Of a DNA stretch of 64,000 nucleotides, positions 8,983 through 19,267 are shown piece by piece. The stretch comes from Phaeobacter sp. J2-8 (GTDB lineage Bacteria > Pseudomonadota > Alphaproteobacteria > Rhodobacterales > Rhodobacteraceae), in NCBI RefSeq assembly GCF_022867865.1, contig NZ_JALIEC010000007.1:62001-126000 (forward strand), written 5' to 3'. The notes below the pieces were generated by a model, which saw only the letters and a program-made list of their open reading frames with translations, did no database searches and had not been told where the DNA came from. A program made the position numbers and the translations under genes. Each line of letters opens with the position of its first letter. The first letter of the stretch is position 1.

Positions 8983-10400
8983 TCAGAGATCGCGTTCCGC
9001 GCGCCAGGCCGCAATGATTTCAGCGACCAACAGATCGGCATCTGGCATCTGCATGCCATAACCGGACACGGAAATCCGAATGATGTCGCGCCCGCGCCAG
9101 GCCCCATGTGACGGATAGACCCGGCCCCGGTTCTGCACCCGCGCCAGAACCCGCCGGGTCAGCGCATCACCTTCGGCCCCGGTGGCACAGGTCATTGCCA
9201 CCTGATTGAAGGCCACTTCGTTCAACACATGCAATCCCGGCTCGGCGCGCAATCCCGCCGCAATATGGCGGGCAAGATCATGGTGCCGCAGGATCATTTC
9301 GCGCAGGCCTGAACGACCAAGATGCCGCAGAATCGCATAACTTGGCACGCCACGCGCCCGGCGAGACAGTTCTGGTGTGCTGTCCGAAGGTTCCCAATGT
9401 CCCGATTGCGCGGCAGATAGGCCCCGCGCGCCGCCATCGCCTGCACCAGCGTCGAACGATCCCGCACCAGCACCACGCCGGCATCAAACGGTGCATTCAG
9501 GCTTTTGTGCAGATCGACGGCCCAGCTGTCGGCCAGTTCCACCCCGGCACAGCGCGGGGCAAGTTCCGGCACCGCCGCCGCCCAAAGACCAAAGGCCCCG
9601 TCAACATGGACCCAGCCGCCCCGCGCCTTGACCTGCGGAATTAATTCGGCAAAGGGGTCAAAAGCCCCGGTATTGATCTGACCGGCCTGCAAAATCACCA
9701 ACGGCGGCGCATCACAGGCGCCCAGCGCCTCGGTCAGCGCATCGGGGCGCATCCGCCCCTGATCATCGGTGGCCACCGGAATGGCCCGCCCGGCCCCCAT
9801 GCCGGCATAACGCAATGCGGCGGTCACGGCCGAATGCGCATCCTGGCTGATCAGCACCGGCAGCTCGGGCGCCCCGAAAAGCCCATTCCGATCCACGTTC
9901 CAACCACGATCAGCCAACATCGCATTGCGTGCCGCCATCACAGCACAGAAATTCGCCACGCTCGCCCCGGTCACAAGCCCGACCCCGGTTGCAGATGGCA
10001 GGCCAAACAGATCAATCAGCCAGTTGCACAACGCACGCTCCATCGCCGCCACAGCCGGAGATTCAAGGGTCGACGCGGCATTCTGGCCCCAGGCGGACAC
10101 CAGCGCATCCGCCGCCACGCCCACAGGATGGGACGCGCCACAGACATAGGCGAAAAATGTTGGCGCACTCATGGCGTGAATGCCGCCGCGCGACGAGTCC
10201 ACAATCGCGGAAATCACCTGATCCCCGGCGGTTGCCCCATCCGGCAGCGGGGCTTCGAACCGGGTTGCCATTTCATCCATGCTCGCGGTCGGCCGCGCCA
10301 AGCCATCCGGCAATCCGGCACGATATGCCACGGCCGCGCGATAGCCGGCCTCCAGCGCTGCGCGCTCTTCCGGCGTCAGGCCTGTTTCCGCAGTTGTCAT
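8983..10400 (-). CDS. PLP-dependent group II decarboxylase (frameshifted)
   Basis: Aromatic-L-amino-acid/diaminobutyrate decarboxylase family. The PLP-binding lysine is in SWAVDLHKSLNAPFDAG and the cofactor pocket has VHVDGAFG and ISQDAHSAVTAAL. The reading frame breaks near 9398-9408, in the loop after AYLPRNR; one restored base joins it to WEPSDSTPELSRRARGVP and to the C-terminal domain (SYAILRHLGRSGLREMI to IIAAWRAERDL), giving 472 residues, normal for the family. Start at 10400 is preferred over 10421 because the extra N-terminus is atypical. The substrate cannot be read from the sequence. Monocistronic in appearance. Confidence 0.82.
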
Positions 10401-10568
10401 TTTGCACCCAACCAAACACAAAGCATACAGACACAGAAAACATCTGCCTTCAGTGTACCATAATCCGGCCGCTTACGGCGAAGAATGACATCCGACACAT
10501 GTGCCGCCGCTTTTTGCCGAATTTTGGCTGGACGCCGGGCTGGGTGTCAGGCTGGACGTCAGACGGGC

Positions 10569-11538
10569 CTATTCGGTTGATACCAAAACCGCTTCGACGC
10601 GGCGATTGGCTTCGCGGCCTTGCAGTGTCAGATTGCTGGTCAGCGGCGCAAGATACCCCATGCCCCCGGCCTCTAACTGGCTGGCAGAAACGTCATATTC
10701 CCCGGTCAGCCGCGACAGTACCGATTGGGCCCGCCGACGCGAAAGCGCAATGTTCCCGTCAAGCCCGCCGATACTGTCGGTATGCCCCACCAGGGCAATT
10801 CGCCGATTCGGATGGGCGCGCAGATAGGCTGCGATGTCTTGCAGGCTGGCAAAATCGCCAGCGCCCAACGTCGCCGCCCCGGAGTCAAAGGTCAAATCCG
10901 CCAGAACCACCCGGCCCGACGTGTCCAATTGCTGAGCAAATGACCCGGTGGCGGGGGGTGGAACCGATGCGGACGGACCTTTCTTGTCGGTTTCAATGCG
11001 CCCTGCCCCAACCGCGCCGACCGTGCCAACGCGGATCACCTGGACAAAGCCGGCCGCAGCGCTGCGCGACACCAGCACCGAAATGGCGGTGTTTTCTGGC
11101 CCCCGCGCCGAAAGAAACCGAAAATCGGTCAGGTCGACATACATGCCGGGGCCGGGCAGGACCTCTGTCGCGAAGCGAAAATCAAACCCGCCGCAGGCCT
11201 GTGTCTTGCAATCCAACAGGGTGTCATAACCCGCATCGACAATTTGCTGACGCAAAGGCGACAAAAGCGCCAAGGTCGATCCAATATCCCCCGGCACCCG
11301 CCAGGATTGGCGCAGGACCGCGCCCTCCAGAACCTCGGCCGGCACGATGCCTGCCTTGAACCCTGCGGTGGGCACGGCATAAGAGCCAAGCTCGCGGTGG
11401 TCTTCATAGGTCAATTCGGCCCCGGCCTGGCATGATCAGCGCCGACATGCCCCCCTGTGCCAGGCTTGCACTGGCAAAACCCGTGAGCACGCCAAAGGCC
11501 ACCACCAGACATCCCGGAAATGACGCCCGCCACCGCAT
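10569..11538 (-). CDS. OmpA-family secreted protein (frameshifted)
   Basis: Envelope protein of about 322 residues. From ATG 11538 a clear signal peptide is read (MRWRASFPGCLVVAFGVL, cleavage likely after ASLAQ). An inserted base near 11430 then shifts the frame; removing it gives SALIMQAGAELTYEDHREL and the rest. The middle (about 45-190) is a family-specific region of unknown role. The C-terminal OmpA domain (about 200-320) has VVLADLTFDSGAATL, VGHTDSIGG and the peptidoglycan-binding SRRRAQSVLSRL. The C-terminal domain binds diaminopimelate in peptidoglycan in known relatives. Without correction only a signal-less protein would be annotated. Confidence 0.8.
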
Positions 11539-11639
11539 CACCAAACCGCGCCCAGAAAGACCGGCGCGGGGCGTGCGGGATCAGAAAGAAGGGAAACACC
11601 GGATTGGATCATCATCCTGCGCCAAAGCCTTTCGTGCTG

Positions 11640-12371
11640 TCAGTCGGCCTTGATACGATAGTGATAGCTGCCGACCTCTGCAAAGCCCAAGGCGCGATAC
11701 AGCGCATTTGCGCCGGTATTGTCCGAAACACATAACACCGCCAGCCGTGTTCCCCCCTGTTGCACCGTCCAGAAGGCCGCCGCCCGCATCATCCATTGCG
11801 CCAACCCCTTGCGGCGCTTTGGCGGAAGAACCTCAAGCGCGTGCAGCATTGCGGTGCCTTCGTGAAGACCAACATAGGCCACGGCGGCGGGGCTATCCTC
11901 GATCCGGCCCATCAGCGCGGTTTTTCGACATGCCGCCCGTGTCATCACGGCAATCCGCTCCGGTCCGATCCCGGATCTGGCCCAGAGATCAAGCATCACC
12001 GCCAAGGGTTCCCATATGGCAAAGGTCATGATCTTTGGCAGCGGCAGATCAGTCAGGGCAACTGCATCAATGGCATAGAGGGTCACCGGATCAATGATCC
12101 TGTACCCGTCCGCCGCCAATGCGGCATCAAAATCCGCATCCTCGGGGCGGATCTGAAACAGCGGGGTTTGATGCATCTCGCGCATCACCTCTTCGGCCCT
12201 GCGCAGGTCCTCATCGGTGGCGGTCGCGCCCGGGTTCAATGTTGCGGCAGAAACCCTTTTGCCGCCGCCCGCACCGTCGCGAAACGTGAAAGGCCCCTCG
12301 GCAAACTGCCGTGCGGGGGGCCAGGTGGCCTCGCAGACCTGCATCAAGTGATCAGCGGTGGTGGCGCTCAT
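11640..12371 (-). CDS. GNAT-family N-acetyltransferase
   Basis: 243-residue protein whose C-terminal half (about 130-243) is a GNAT domain: AVAYVGLHEGTAMLHALEVLP, the acetyl-CoA loop RRKGLAQWMMRAA, and NTGANALYRALGFAEVG. The N-terminal half is less conserved. The start overlaps the stop of the CinA-like gene by four bases, so the two form an operon. The acyl acceptor is unknown. Confidence 0.82.
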   Translation of the reverse strand: MSATTADHLMQVCEATWPPARQFAEGPFTFRDGAGGGKRVSAATLNPGATATDEDLRRAEEVMREMHQTPLFQIRPEDADFDAALAADGYRIIDPVTLYAIDAVALTDLPLPKIMTFAIWEPLAVMLDLWARSGIGPERIAVMTRAACRKTALMGRIEDSPAAVAYVGLHEGTAMLHALEVLPPKRRKGLAQWMMRAAAFWTVQQGGTRLAVLCVSDNTGANALYRALGFAEVGSYHYRIKAD

Positions 12372-13090
12372 TCAGGAAACAACCCACGCAACCGGATCAT
12401 GGCGGCATCAATCCGCGCGCCGTCCTGGCCCCGAATGACGATATTGGCACCATAGGCCCCATCCTGCTGAAAGGGGTAAGAGCCAATCGAAAGATCGGAA
12501 AATTCTGTGGCCAGCTCTGCCAGCGGCCCGGCAATGTCGCCTTCTCCGCGCTGCAAGCGCAGGGTCTGGCTAAGCAGCGGCGCCCCACCCGCCAATGTCG
12601 GCAGCACCGTCGCCACCATCGCCTGAAACACATTTGGCACCCCGGCCATCACATGCACGTTCTGGACCGTGAAACCCGGCGCAATGGACACCGGGTTGTC
12701 AATCAGCGTCGCGCTGTCGGGAATGCGCGCCATGCGCAGGCGGGCGTCGTTCAATTCGCGCCCGGTGCTGGCATAGTGATCGGCCAGCAATGCGCGGGCA
12801 TCATCGCGGACATCAATATGATCATTGAACGCGGCGGCAATGCAATCCGCGGTGATGTCATCATGGGTCGGGCCAATCCCGCCAGAAGTAAAGACATGGT
12901 CGAACCCGGCCGACAGCGCCCGCACCGCGGCCACAATCGCCGGGGCATCGTCGCTGACGACACGGACCTCTTTCAGGTCGATGCCCTGTTTCGTCAAAGC
13001 GCCCGCCAGAAAATACATATTGGCATCACGCGTGCGCCCCGACAGGATTTCATCCCCGATCACCAGCATTGCGGCGGTTGGATTGGCCAT
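12368..13090 (-). CDS. CinA-like molybdopterin-binding domain protein
   Basis: Competence/damage-inducible protein A, N-terminal domain only (240 residues). It starts with AAMLVIGDEILSGRTRDAN and contains TSGGIGPTHDDIT, the MoaB/MogA-like fold signature. The C-terminal nicotinamide-nucleotide amidohydrolase domain of full-length CinA is missing, as is common in Rhodobacterales. The ADP-ribose pyrophosphatase role of full CinA therefore cannot be assumed. It is divergent from sfsA and is co-transcribed with the GNAT gene. Confidence 0.85.
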   Translation of the reverse strand: MANPTAAMLVIGDEILSGRTRDANMYFLAGALTKQGIDLKEVRVVSDDAPAIVAAVRALSAGFDHVFTSGGIGPTHDDITADCIAAAFNDHIDVRDDARALLADHYASTGRELNDARLRMARIPDSATLIDNPVSIAPGFTVQNVHVMAGVPNVFQAMVATVLPTLAGGAPLLSQTLRLQRGEGDIAGPLAELATEFSDLSIGSYPFQQDGAYGANIVIRGQDGARIDAAMIRLRGLFPE

Positions 13091-13137
13091 TCTTCCGGCT
13101 CCTTGAACCTTGGTTTCCAGAGGTATAGGCCGGGTTC

Positions 13138-13845
13138 ATGCGGTTTCAAACCCCTCTTGTCCCGGCAACGCTGATCCGGCGTTACAAACGGTTCCTTGCC
13201 GATTGTCGGCTTGCGGACGGGCGCGAGGTGGTGGCCCATTGCGCCAACCCCGGCTCTATGCTGGGACTGGCCGAACCGGGGTTTGCCGTCTGGCTGGAGC
13301 CGAACGACGATCCGAAAAAGAAGCTGGATTATGGCCTGCGGCTGGTGTCGCCGGCGTCCGGCGTGCTGGTCGGGGTGGATACATCGGTGCCGAACCGGGC
13401 CTTGCGCGCCGCATTGAATGCCGGTGAAATTGTCGGTCTGGACGGGTATGACACCCTGCGACCAGAGGTGAAATATGGCCAGAACAGCCGGATTGATTTC
13501 CTGTTGCAGGGGGCGGGGCGACGCGATGCCTATGTCGAGGTGAAATCCGTGACGCTCAGCCGCCAGCCCGGACTGGCGGAATTTCCCGACAGCGTGACCG
13601 CGCGCGGCACCAAACATCTGGGCGAACTGACGGCCATGGCCGAGGCGGGGCACCGGGCGGTGATGCTCTATCTTGTTCAGCGCAATGATTGCACAGAGAT
13701 GCGGTTGGCAGATGACATCGACCCGGCCTATGCCGCCGCATTTGATGTCGCCCGCGCAGCCGGGGTCGAGGTCATGGCGCTGGGCTGTCGATTAAGCCCC
13801 GAAGGGATCTGTCCCGGCGAACCGGTCCCGTTCACAGGCGCATGA
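13138..13845 (+). CDS. sfsA: DNA/RNA nuclease SfsA homologue
   Basis: SfsA family protein of 235 residues, the standard length. Conserved stretches include VAHCANPGSMLGL, the NSRIDFLL segment, YVEVKSVTL and AEFPDSVTARGTKHLGEL, which form the PD-(D/E)xK-like metal site (D in NSRIDF, E-x-K in VEVKS). First described as affecting sugar fermentation, it is now regarded as a nucleic acid-binding or nuclease protein. It starts a plus-strand run with the small membrane protein one base downstream. Confidence 0.92.
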   Translation: MRFQTPLVPATLIRRYKRFLADCRLADGREVVAHCANPGSMLGLAEPGFAVWLEPNDDPKKKLDYGLRLVSPASGVLVGVDTSVPNRALRAALNAGEIVGLDGYDTLRPEVKYGQNSRIDFLLQGAGRRDAYVEVKSVTLSRQPGLAEFPDSVTARGTKHLGELTAMAEAGHRAVMLYLVQRNDCTEMRLADDIDPAYAAAFDVARAAGVEVMALGCRLSPEGICPGEPVPFTGA

Positions 13846-13846
13846 C

Positions 13847-14113
13847 ATGACGCCGTTCTTTCCGCTGGCACATGCGACGATCCTGCTTTTCCTCGGCATT
13901 GCCTTTCAATTTGTCACACGCCCAAAAGTCTGGGACCGCCTTGTGGCGCAACGCCCCGGATATGATCCCGTTGCCGGTTTTGTCGCGAAACGCTGGCCTG
14001 TGGTCGCGGGGGCCATCTGGAAATCGGCCCGTTATGCGCTGCGGGTTATCGGGCTGATTGCCATTGCATACGGGATGGTCGTCTGGGCGATTTTTGTGCT
14101 GAACTTACTATAA
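13847..14113 (+). CDS. Small two-helix membrane protein, 88 aa
   Basis: Unrecognised hypothetical protein with two hydrophobic segments (about 8-22 and 65-87) flanking a polar loop containing PKVWDRLVAQRPGYDPV. Its ATG follows the sfsA stop with one base between, so it is co-transcribed with sfsA. A small inner-membrane protein of unknown role. Confidence 0.65.
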   Translation: MTPFFPLAHATILLFLGIAFQFVTRPKVWDRLVAQRPGYDPVAGFVAKRWPVVAGAIWKSARYALRVIGLIAIAYGMVVWAIFVLNLL

Positions 14114-14140
14114 GCGGGATCTGACGCGCGGGCATCCCGC
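14114..14140 (+). terminator. Possible hairpin at end of sfsA operon
   Basis: A seven-base inverted repeat (GCGGGAT and ATCCCGC) with a 13-base loop lies immediately after the stop codon of the small membrane protein. There is no T-run, so it may be a weak or Rho-assisted transcript end only. Confidence 0.3.
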
Positions 14141-14249
14141 CCACACGGGCTCACCTTGCCTTGTGGATCGCGGAAATATCGCATGGTCTGGCGCTTTTCG
14201 CTGCAAGCGCATAAGTAGGACACAAGACGTATTTGATCGGAGCATTTGC

Positions 14250-15062
14250 ATGAACCGCCACAAAGGCCGGATGACCCGCGACGGGATCAGGATTCATGAA
14301 CAGGCAGACTTTGCCGGTATGCACGCGGCTGGCGCGATTGCTGCGCAGATTTTGGATGAGGTTGCCGAACTTGTAAAAGTTGGCCAAACCACCGGCGCGC
14401 TTGATGCCTTTATCGAGCGGCGGGTGACAGAGCTGGGCACGACGTCGGCCACCATTGGCTACAAGGGCTATCAGCACGCAAGCTGTATCAGCGTCAATCA
14501 TGTGGTCTGTCACGGCATCCCCGGCGACAAGACGCTCAAAGACGGTGATATCCTGAATATTGATGTCACGGTGGTCAAGGATGGCTGGTTCGGCGACACC
14601 AGCCGGATGTATGTCGCAGGCAAGCTGCCACGCAAGGCCGAGCGCCTGATACAAGTGACCCATGACGCGCTGATGCGCGGGATCGAGACCGTGAAACCCG
14701 GCAATACCTTTGGCGACATTGGCCATGCGATCCAAAGTTATGTTGAAGGCCAGCGCATGTCCGTGGTGCGTGACTTTTGCGGTCACGGTCTTGGCACTGT
14801 CTTTCATGCGCCGCCCAATGTGCTGCACTATGGCCGTGCGGGCACGGGCCCCGTGCTGGAGGAAGGCATGTTTTTCACGATCGAGCCAATGGTCAATCTG
14901 GGCCGCCCAGAAACCAAGGTGCTGCCGGATGAATGGACCGCGGTCACGCGGGACCGGTCCCTGTCTGCACAATTCGAACATTCGGTCGGTGTGACGGCGG
15001 ATGGCGTCGAAATCTTCACCCTGTCACCACAGGGAAAGTTTCATCCAACCTACACCCCATAA
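14250..15062 (+). CDS. map: Type I methionine aminopeptidase
   Basis: Removes the initiator methionine from nascent proteins. 270 residues from ATG 14250. Metal ligands are visible in LNIDVTVVKDGWFGDTSRM (two Asp), DFCGHGLGTVFH (His), FTIEPMVN (Glu) and SAQFEHSVGVT (Glu). TIGYKGYQHASCISVNHVV is the substrate-pocket signature. It matches the class Ia length found in alphaproteobacteria. It is followed by a 116-bp gap holding the intergenic repeat, then gpmI. Confidence 0.93.
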   Translation: MNRHKGRMTRDGIRIHEQADFAGMHAAGAIAAQILDEVAELVKVGQTTGALDAFIERRVTELGTTSATIGYKGYQHASCISVNHVVCHGIPGDKTLKDGDILNIDVTVVKDGWFGDTSRMYVAGKLPRKAERLIQVTHDALMRGIETVKPGNTFGDIGHAIQSYVEGQRMSVVRDFCGHGLGTVFHAPPNVLHYGRAGTGPVLEEGMFFTIEPMVNLGRPETKVLPDEWTAVTRDRSLSAQFEHSVGVTADGVEIFTLSPQGKFHPTYTP

Positions 15063-15089
15063 ACGTTGCACCCTTGGCCCCGCCGTGCA

Positions 15090-15113
15090 TGCGTATTTAA
15101 AAAGAGAAGAAGC
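15090..15113 (+). repeat. 24-bp intergenic repeat, copy 1
   Basis: This 24-bp sequence, with core GTATTT, six bases, then AGAAGAAG, occurs again exactly at 25881-25904. Here it lies between map and gpmI, 66 bases before the gpmI ATG. A related copy with the same spacing (ATATTT, six bases, AGAAGAAG) lies at 63314-63333. Confidence 0.75.
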
Positions 15114-15178
15114 CCTGAATCCGGCCGGGTCATTGCGCCGCCGCGTGACCCGGACCAAATCTGAACGAGGAATTTGAC

Positions 15179-16703
15179 ATGTCAGCGCCCAAACCCGTGG
15201 TTCTTTGCATTCTTGATGGCTGGGGCCTGAGCGATACAACCGCCTGGCAATGCCGTCGCCCTCGGGGATACGCCAAATTTTGACCGCTTGATGGCGGATT
15301 GCCCCAATGCGACGCTGACCACACATGGACGTGACGTTGGTCTGCCGACCGGCCAAATGGGCAATTCAGAGGTCGGCCACACCAATATCGGCGCAGGTCG
15401 GGTTGTGGCGATGGATCTGGGGCAGATTGATCTGGCAATCGAAGACAAATCCTTTTTCGACAATGCGGCAATCCTGGCGTTTATCGACAAGCTGAAGGCC
15501 ACCAAGGGCAGCGCGCATTTGCTGGGGGTGATTTCTGACGGTGGGGTGCATGGCCATATCGAACATGTTCTGTCCGCAGTCGAGATGATCGCCGGCGCCG
15601 GTGTGCCAGTGGTGCTGCATGCGGTCACCGATGGCCGCGATGTCGCGCCGAAATCGGCAGATATCTATATGAAAACACTGGTCGACCGCCTGCCTGCCGG
15701 GGCGCGCGTTGGATCTGTTGTCGGGCGGTATTTTGCGATGGACCGCGACAACCGTTGGGAACGGGTGGAAAAGGCATTTCGTGTCATGGTGAATGGCACA
15801 GCAGAACAGACCGCCGACAGCGCAAGTGCCGCGGTCACCGCCGCATATGAGCGTGGCGAGACCGATGAATTCATCGCCGCAACCCGGATCGGTGAATATG
15901 CCGGTGCGCGCGATGGCGACGGGTTTTTCTGTCTGAATTTCCGTGCCGACCGGGCGCGCGAAATCCTGATGGCGGTGGGCGCGCCCGAATTTGACGGTTT
16001 TGACACCGGCCCGCGCCCGGACTGGGCCGGACTTTTGGGCATGGTGGATTATTCCAAGACACATGACACCTTCATGACCGCCGCCTATCCAAAGAAAGTG
16101 GTGCAGAACACTCTTGGTGCCTGGGTTGCGGCCAAGGGCCTGACACAATTCCGCCTGGCCGAGACCGAGAAATATCCGCATGTCACCTTCTTTCTGAATG
16201 GTGGCAAGGAAGCGCCAGAGGTTGGCGAAGACCGCTATATGGCGCCCTCGCCCAAGGTGGCGACCTATGATCTGCAACCGGAAATGAGCGCAGGCGAGGT
16301 TTCCGACAACCTCGTGAAGGCCATTGAAACCGGCTATGATCTGATCGTGGTGAATTTCGCCAATCCCGACATGGTTGGCCATACTGGTGATCTTGAGGCC
16401 GCCAAGGCCGCCTGTCATGCCGTGGACAGCGGGCTGGGCCGGGCTCTGGACGCGCTGAAAAAGGCGGGCGGGGCGATGATTGTCACTGCCGACCACGGCA
16501 ATTGTGAAATGATGATCGACCCCGAAAGCGGCGGGGCGCATACCGCCCATACGCTGAACCCGGTGCCGGTGATCCTTGTCGGCGGTCCGGCGGGCGCCAC
16601 ATTGCGCAGCGGCGGGCGTCTGGCCGATCTTGCCCCGACCCTGCTGGGCCTGATGGGGCTGGAATTGCCGGAAGAAATGACCGGAGAGAGCCTGATCGCA
16701 TGA
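15179..16703 (+). CDS. gpmI: Cofactor-independent phosphoglycerate mutase (frameshifted)
   Basis: Interconverts 2- and 3-phosphoglycerate in glycolysis and gluconeogenesis. The ATG at 15179 has a GAGG site and begins MSAPKPVVLCILDGWGLSD. One inserted base near 15245 breaks the frame; removing it gives GNAVALGDTPNFDRLM and the rest, 507 residues in total, normal for the family. The phosphorylated serine is in GQMGNSEVGHTNIG; metal-binding motifs include DGRDVAPKSA, NPDMVGHTG and TADHGNCEMM. The stop overlaps the EnvC-like gene by ATGA. The gene is normally essential where no dPGM exists, supporting a sequencing error. Confidence 0.9.
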
Positions 16704-17821
16704 TCCTGCGCGCGTCCTGTTTTCTGGCGGTCCTGGCGGGGGGGGCGCTGGCGCAAACCACCGACCCGGCGGCCCTGGCGCTGGACGCCTTGCGCATTCT
16801 GGAAGAATCATCCCAGGCGCTGGAGGCCGCCGAAGGCGGGCGCGAGCGGGTCAAGGCATTGACCGAAACCGTGCAGGGCTATGAAACCGGATTGGCCGCC
16901 CTGCGCGATGGTCTGCGCGCCGCCGCCCTGCGCGAGGCGCAATTGGCCGAAGATCTGCGCATCCGCGAAGTCGAAATTGCCCAGCTTCTGGGTGTGCTGC
17001 AATCCATGTCGCGCGCACCCACGCCCGCGACGCTGTTGCATCCGGCGGGACCGACCGGCACGGCGCGTGCCGGGATGCTGCTGGCGGATGTCACGCCGGG
17101 GCTACAGGCCAAGGCCGACAAATTGCGCCATGATCTGGAAGAGGTGCAATCGCTGCGCCAATTGCAGGAAGAGGCGACCCTCAAATTGCAGGACGGGCTG
17201 GAAAACGTGCAAAACGCCCGCACCGCCCTGTCCAAGGCCGTGGCCGACCGCACCGACCTGCCGCAACGGTTTGTTGAAAACCCGATCCAGACCGCCGTGC
17301 TGCTGGCGGCGACCGAAACGCTCGAAGAATTTGCCAGCGGTCTTGCCAGCTTTGCCGAAGGAGAGGCCGCCGGCAGCCTGCCCGACATCAGCCATCGCAA
17401 GGGCAAACTGTCCCTGCCGGTTCAGGGCCAGCTTCTGCGCCGCGCGGGCGAGGCCGACGCCGCCGGCGTGCGCCGCCCCGGGATTCTGGTCGCCACCGGC
17501 GCCCAGGCGATTGTCACCACACCGACCGCCGCCACCATCCGCTATCGCGGGCCGCTTTTGAATTATGGTCTGGTGACCATTCTGGAACCCCAGGCCGACA
17601 CGTTGTTTGTCTTTGCCGGTCTGGATGCGGTCTATGGCGAGATCGGCCAGGTCGTGCCCACGGGCGATCCGATCGGCCTTATGGGCGGGGAATTGCAAAC
17701 AGATGTCTCACTATCGGGTGAGGGGGCTGGAAACACCCAGCCGGAAACGCTCTATATAGAAATCAGAGAGCATAATCAGCCTGTGGACCCGCTGGACTGG
17801 TTCCGCACCGACAAGGGATAA
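16700..17821 (+). CDS. EnvC-like murein hydrolase activator
   Basis: Periplasmic protein of 373 residues with a signal peptide (ending GGALAQ), a long coiled coil (about 25-200, rich in Leu/Ala/Glu/Arg) and a C-terminal LytM/M23 fold (about 250-370). The zinc-binding histidines of active M23 peptidases are not seen in the LytM part, which is the mark of EnvC-type activators of amidases rather than enzymes. The gpmI-envC-ctpA order is common in alphaproteobacteria. Expected role: septal peptidoglycan splitting. Confidence 0.83.
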   Translation: MILRASCFLAVLAGGALAQTTDPAALALDALRILEESSQALEAAEGGRERVKALTETVQGYETGLAALRDGLRAAALREAQLAEDLRIREVEIAQLLGVLQSMSRAPTPATLLHPAGPTGTARAGMLLADVTPGLQAKADKLRHDLEEVQSLRQLQEEATLKLQDGLENVQNARTALSKAVADRTDLPQRFVENPIQTAVLLAATETLEEFASGLASFAEGEAAGSLPDISHRKGKLSLPVQGQLLRRAGEADAAGVRRPGILVATGAQAIVTTPTAATIRYRGPLLNYGLVTILEPQADTLFVFAGLDAVYGEIGQVVPTGDPIGLMGGELQTDVSLSGEGAGNTQPETLYIEIREHNQPVDPLDWFRTDKG

Positions 17822-17828
17822 GAACTTC

Positions 17829-19166
17829 ATGAAGAAATTCGTCATGGCCGCCGTTGGCGGGACGCTGGCAGGCATTATTGCAACAACCCAATTGGCGGGG
17901 CCGTTGCTGGCGCAGGACAATGGCAAACAGACGAATGTCTATGAACAGCTGGATCTGTTCGGCGACATTTTCGAACGCATTCGCGCGCAATACGTTGAAG
18001 AGGTTGATGAAAGCGAACTGATCGAAGCCGCGATCAACGGCATGCTGACCTCGCTTGATCCGCATTCCAGCTATCTGTCGCCCGACGATGCGGCCGACAT
18101 GCGGGTGCAGACACGCGGGGAATTTGGCGGTCTGGGGATCGAAGTCACCCAAGAAGAGGGCTTTGTCAAAGTGGTGTCGCCCATCGACGGCACACCGGCG
18201 GACGAGGCCGGTGTCGAAGCGGGCGATTTCATCACCCATGTCGATGGTGAGTTCGGTGCTGGGCCTGAATCTGGACGAAGCGGTCGAACTGATGCGCGGA
18301 CCGGTGGGGTCGGAAATCATCATTACCCTGGTACGCGAAGGCGAGCCGGAGCCGTTTGATGTGTCGATCATCCGGGACACGATCAAACTGACTGCCGTGC
18401 GCGCCCGCACCGAGGGCGAGACCGTTGTGATGCGGATCACAACCTTCAACGACCAGACAACACCCAATCTTGAATCCGGTCTCGCCGAACAGATCGAGGC
18501 CGCTGGTGGCATCGACAATGTCAACGGCATCGTGCTGGATCTGCGCAACAACCCCGGCGGCCTGCTGACCCAGGCGATCCGGGTGTCGGATGCCTTTCTT
18601 GAAAAGGGTGAAATCGTGTCGACCCGTGGCCGCAAGGCAGAAGACGGCGAGCGTTACAACGCCACCCCCGGCGATCTGGCGATGGGCAAGCCGCTGGTGG
18701 TGTTGATCAATGGCGGCTCGGCCTCGGCTTCGGAAATTGTTGCCGGCGCCCTGCAGGATCACCGCCGCGCGATTGTGGTTGGCACCAAATCCTTTGGCAA
18801 AGGCTCGGTTCAGACGGTAATGCCGCTGCGCGGCGACGGGGCGATGCGCCTGACCACAGCGCGCTATTACACCCCATCGGGCCGCTCATTTAGGCGCTGG
18901 GTGTGTCCCCCGACATCGTAGTGCAACAACCCCGCCGCGACCCCGCCACCGAGGAAGAGGAAGAGACCACAAATCGCCTGCGTTCCGAGGCAGATCTGCG
19001 CGGATCGCTGGACAATGACAGCCTGACCGAGGACGAGATCAAACAGATCGAAGCCGACCGCGCCAAGGCCGAAGCCGCCGCCGCGCTGCGGGAAGAGGAT
19101 TATCAGCTGGCCTATGCCATCGACATCCTCAAAGGTCTGTCGGCGCTGGGCCCCAACGCCGAATAA
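17829..19166 (+). CDS. ctpA: Carboxy-terminal processing protease (two frameshifts)
   Basis: Periplasmic S41 serine protease of 445 residues after correction. It has a signal peptide, an N-terminal helical region, a PDZ domain (about 95-180, EFGGLGIEVTQEEGFVKVVS) and a catalytic domain with the serine in INGGSASASEIVAGAL and the lysine in GTKSFGKGSVQT. The frame breaks twice: an extra T near 18252 (after ITHVDGE, before SVLGLNLDEAV) and a missing base near 18891 (after YTPSGRS, before ALGVSPDIVVQQ). The two shifts cancel, and the final section ends AYAIDILKGLSALGPNAE. Likely matures or degrades envelope proteins together with the EnvC-like gene upstream. Confidence 0.88.
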
Positions 19167-19185
19167 GTCCCCTGTATAACTTCCC

Positions 19186-19218
19186 TGCGCCGGGGTCGAT
19201 GATCCCGGCGCAGCCTTT
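19186..19218 (+). terminator. Probable terminator after ctpA
   Basis: A perfect nine-base inverted repeat (TGCGCCGGG and CCCGGCGCA) with a nine-base loop lies 20 bases past the ctpA stop, followed by a weak T-rich tail (CTTTCC). It probably ends the gpmI-envC-ctpA operon. Confidence 0.6.
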
Positions 19219-19267
19219 CCTGCGTGCCGAACAATCCGCCACGCACTGACCAGGACAAGAGACCCCG

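Noticed and set aside
8983-9348. Separate short gene encoding a decarboxylase C-terminus
   Set aside because: It is the continuation of the PLP decarboxylase after a one-base shift, not an independent gene.
15288-16703. A phosphoglycerate mutase starting at the ATG at 15288
   Set aside because: The true N-terminus with the DGWG metal motif and a GAGG site is read from 15179 in another frame; the gene is frameshifted, not short.
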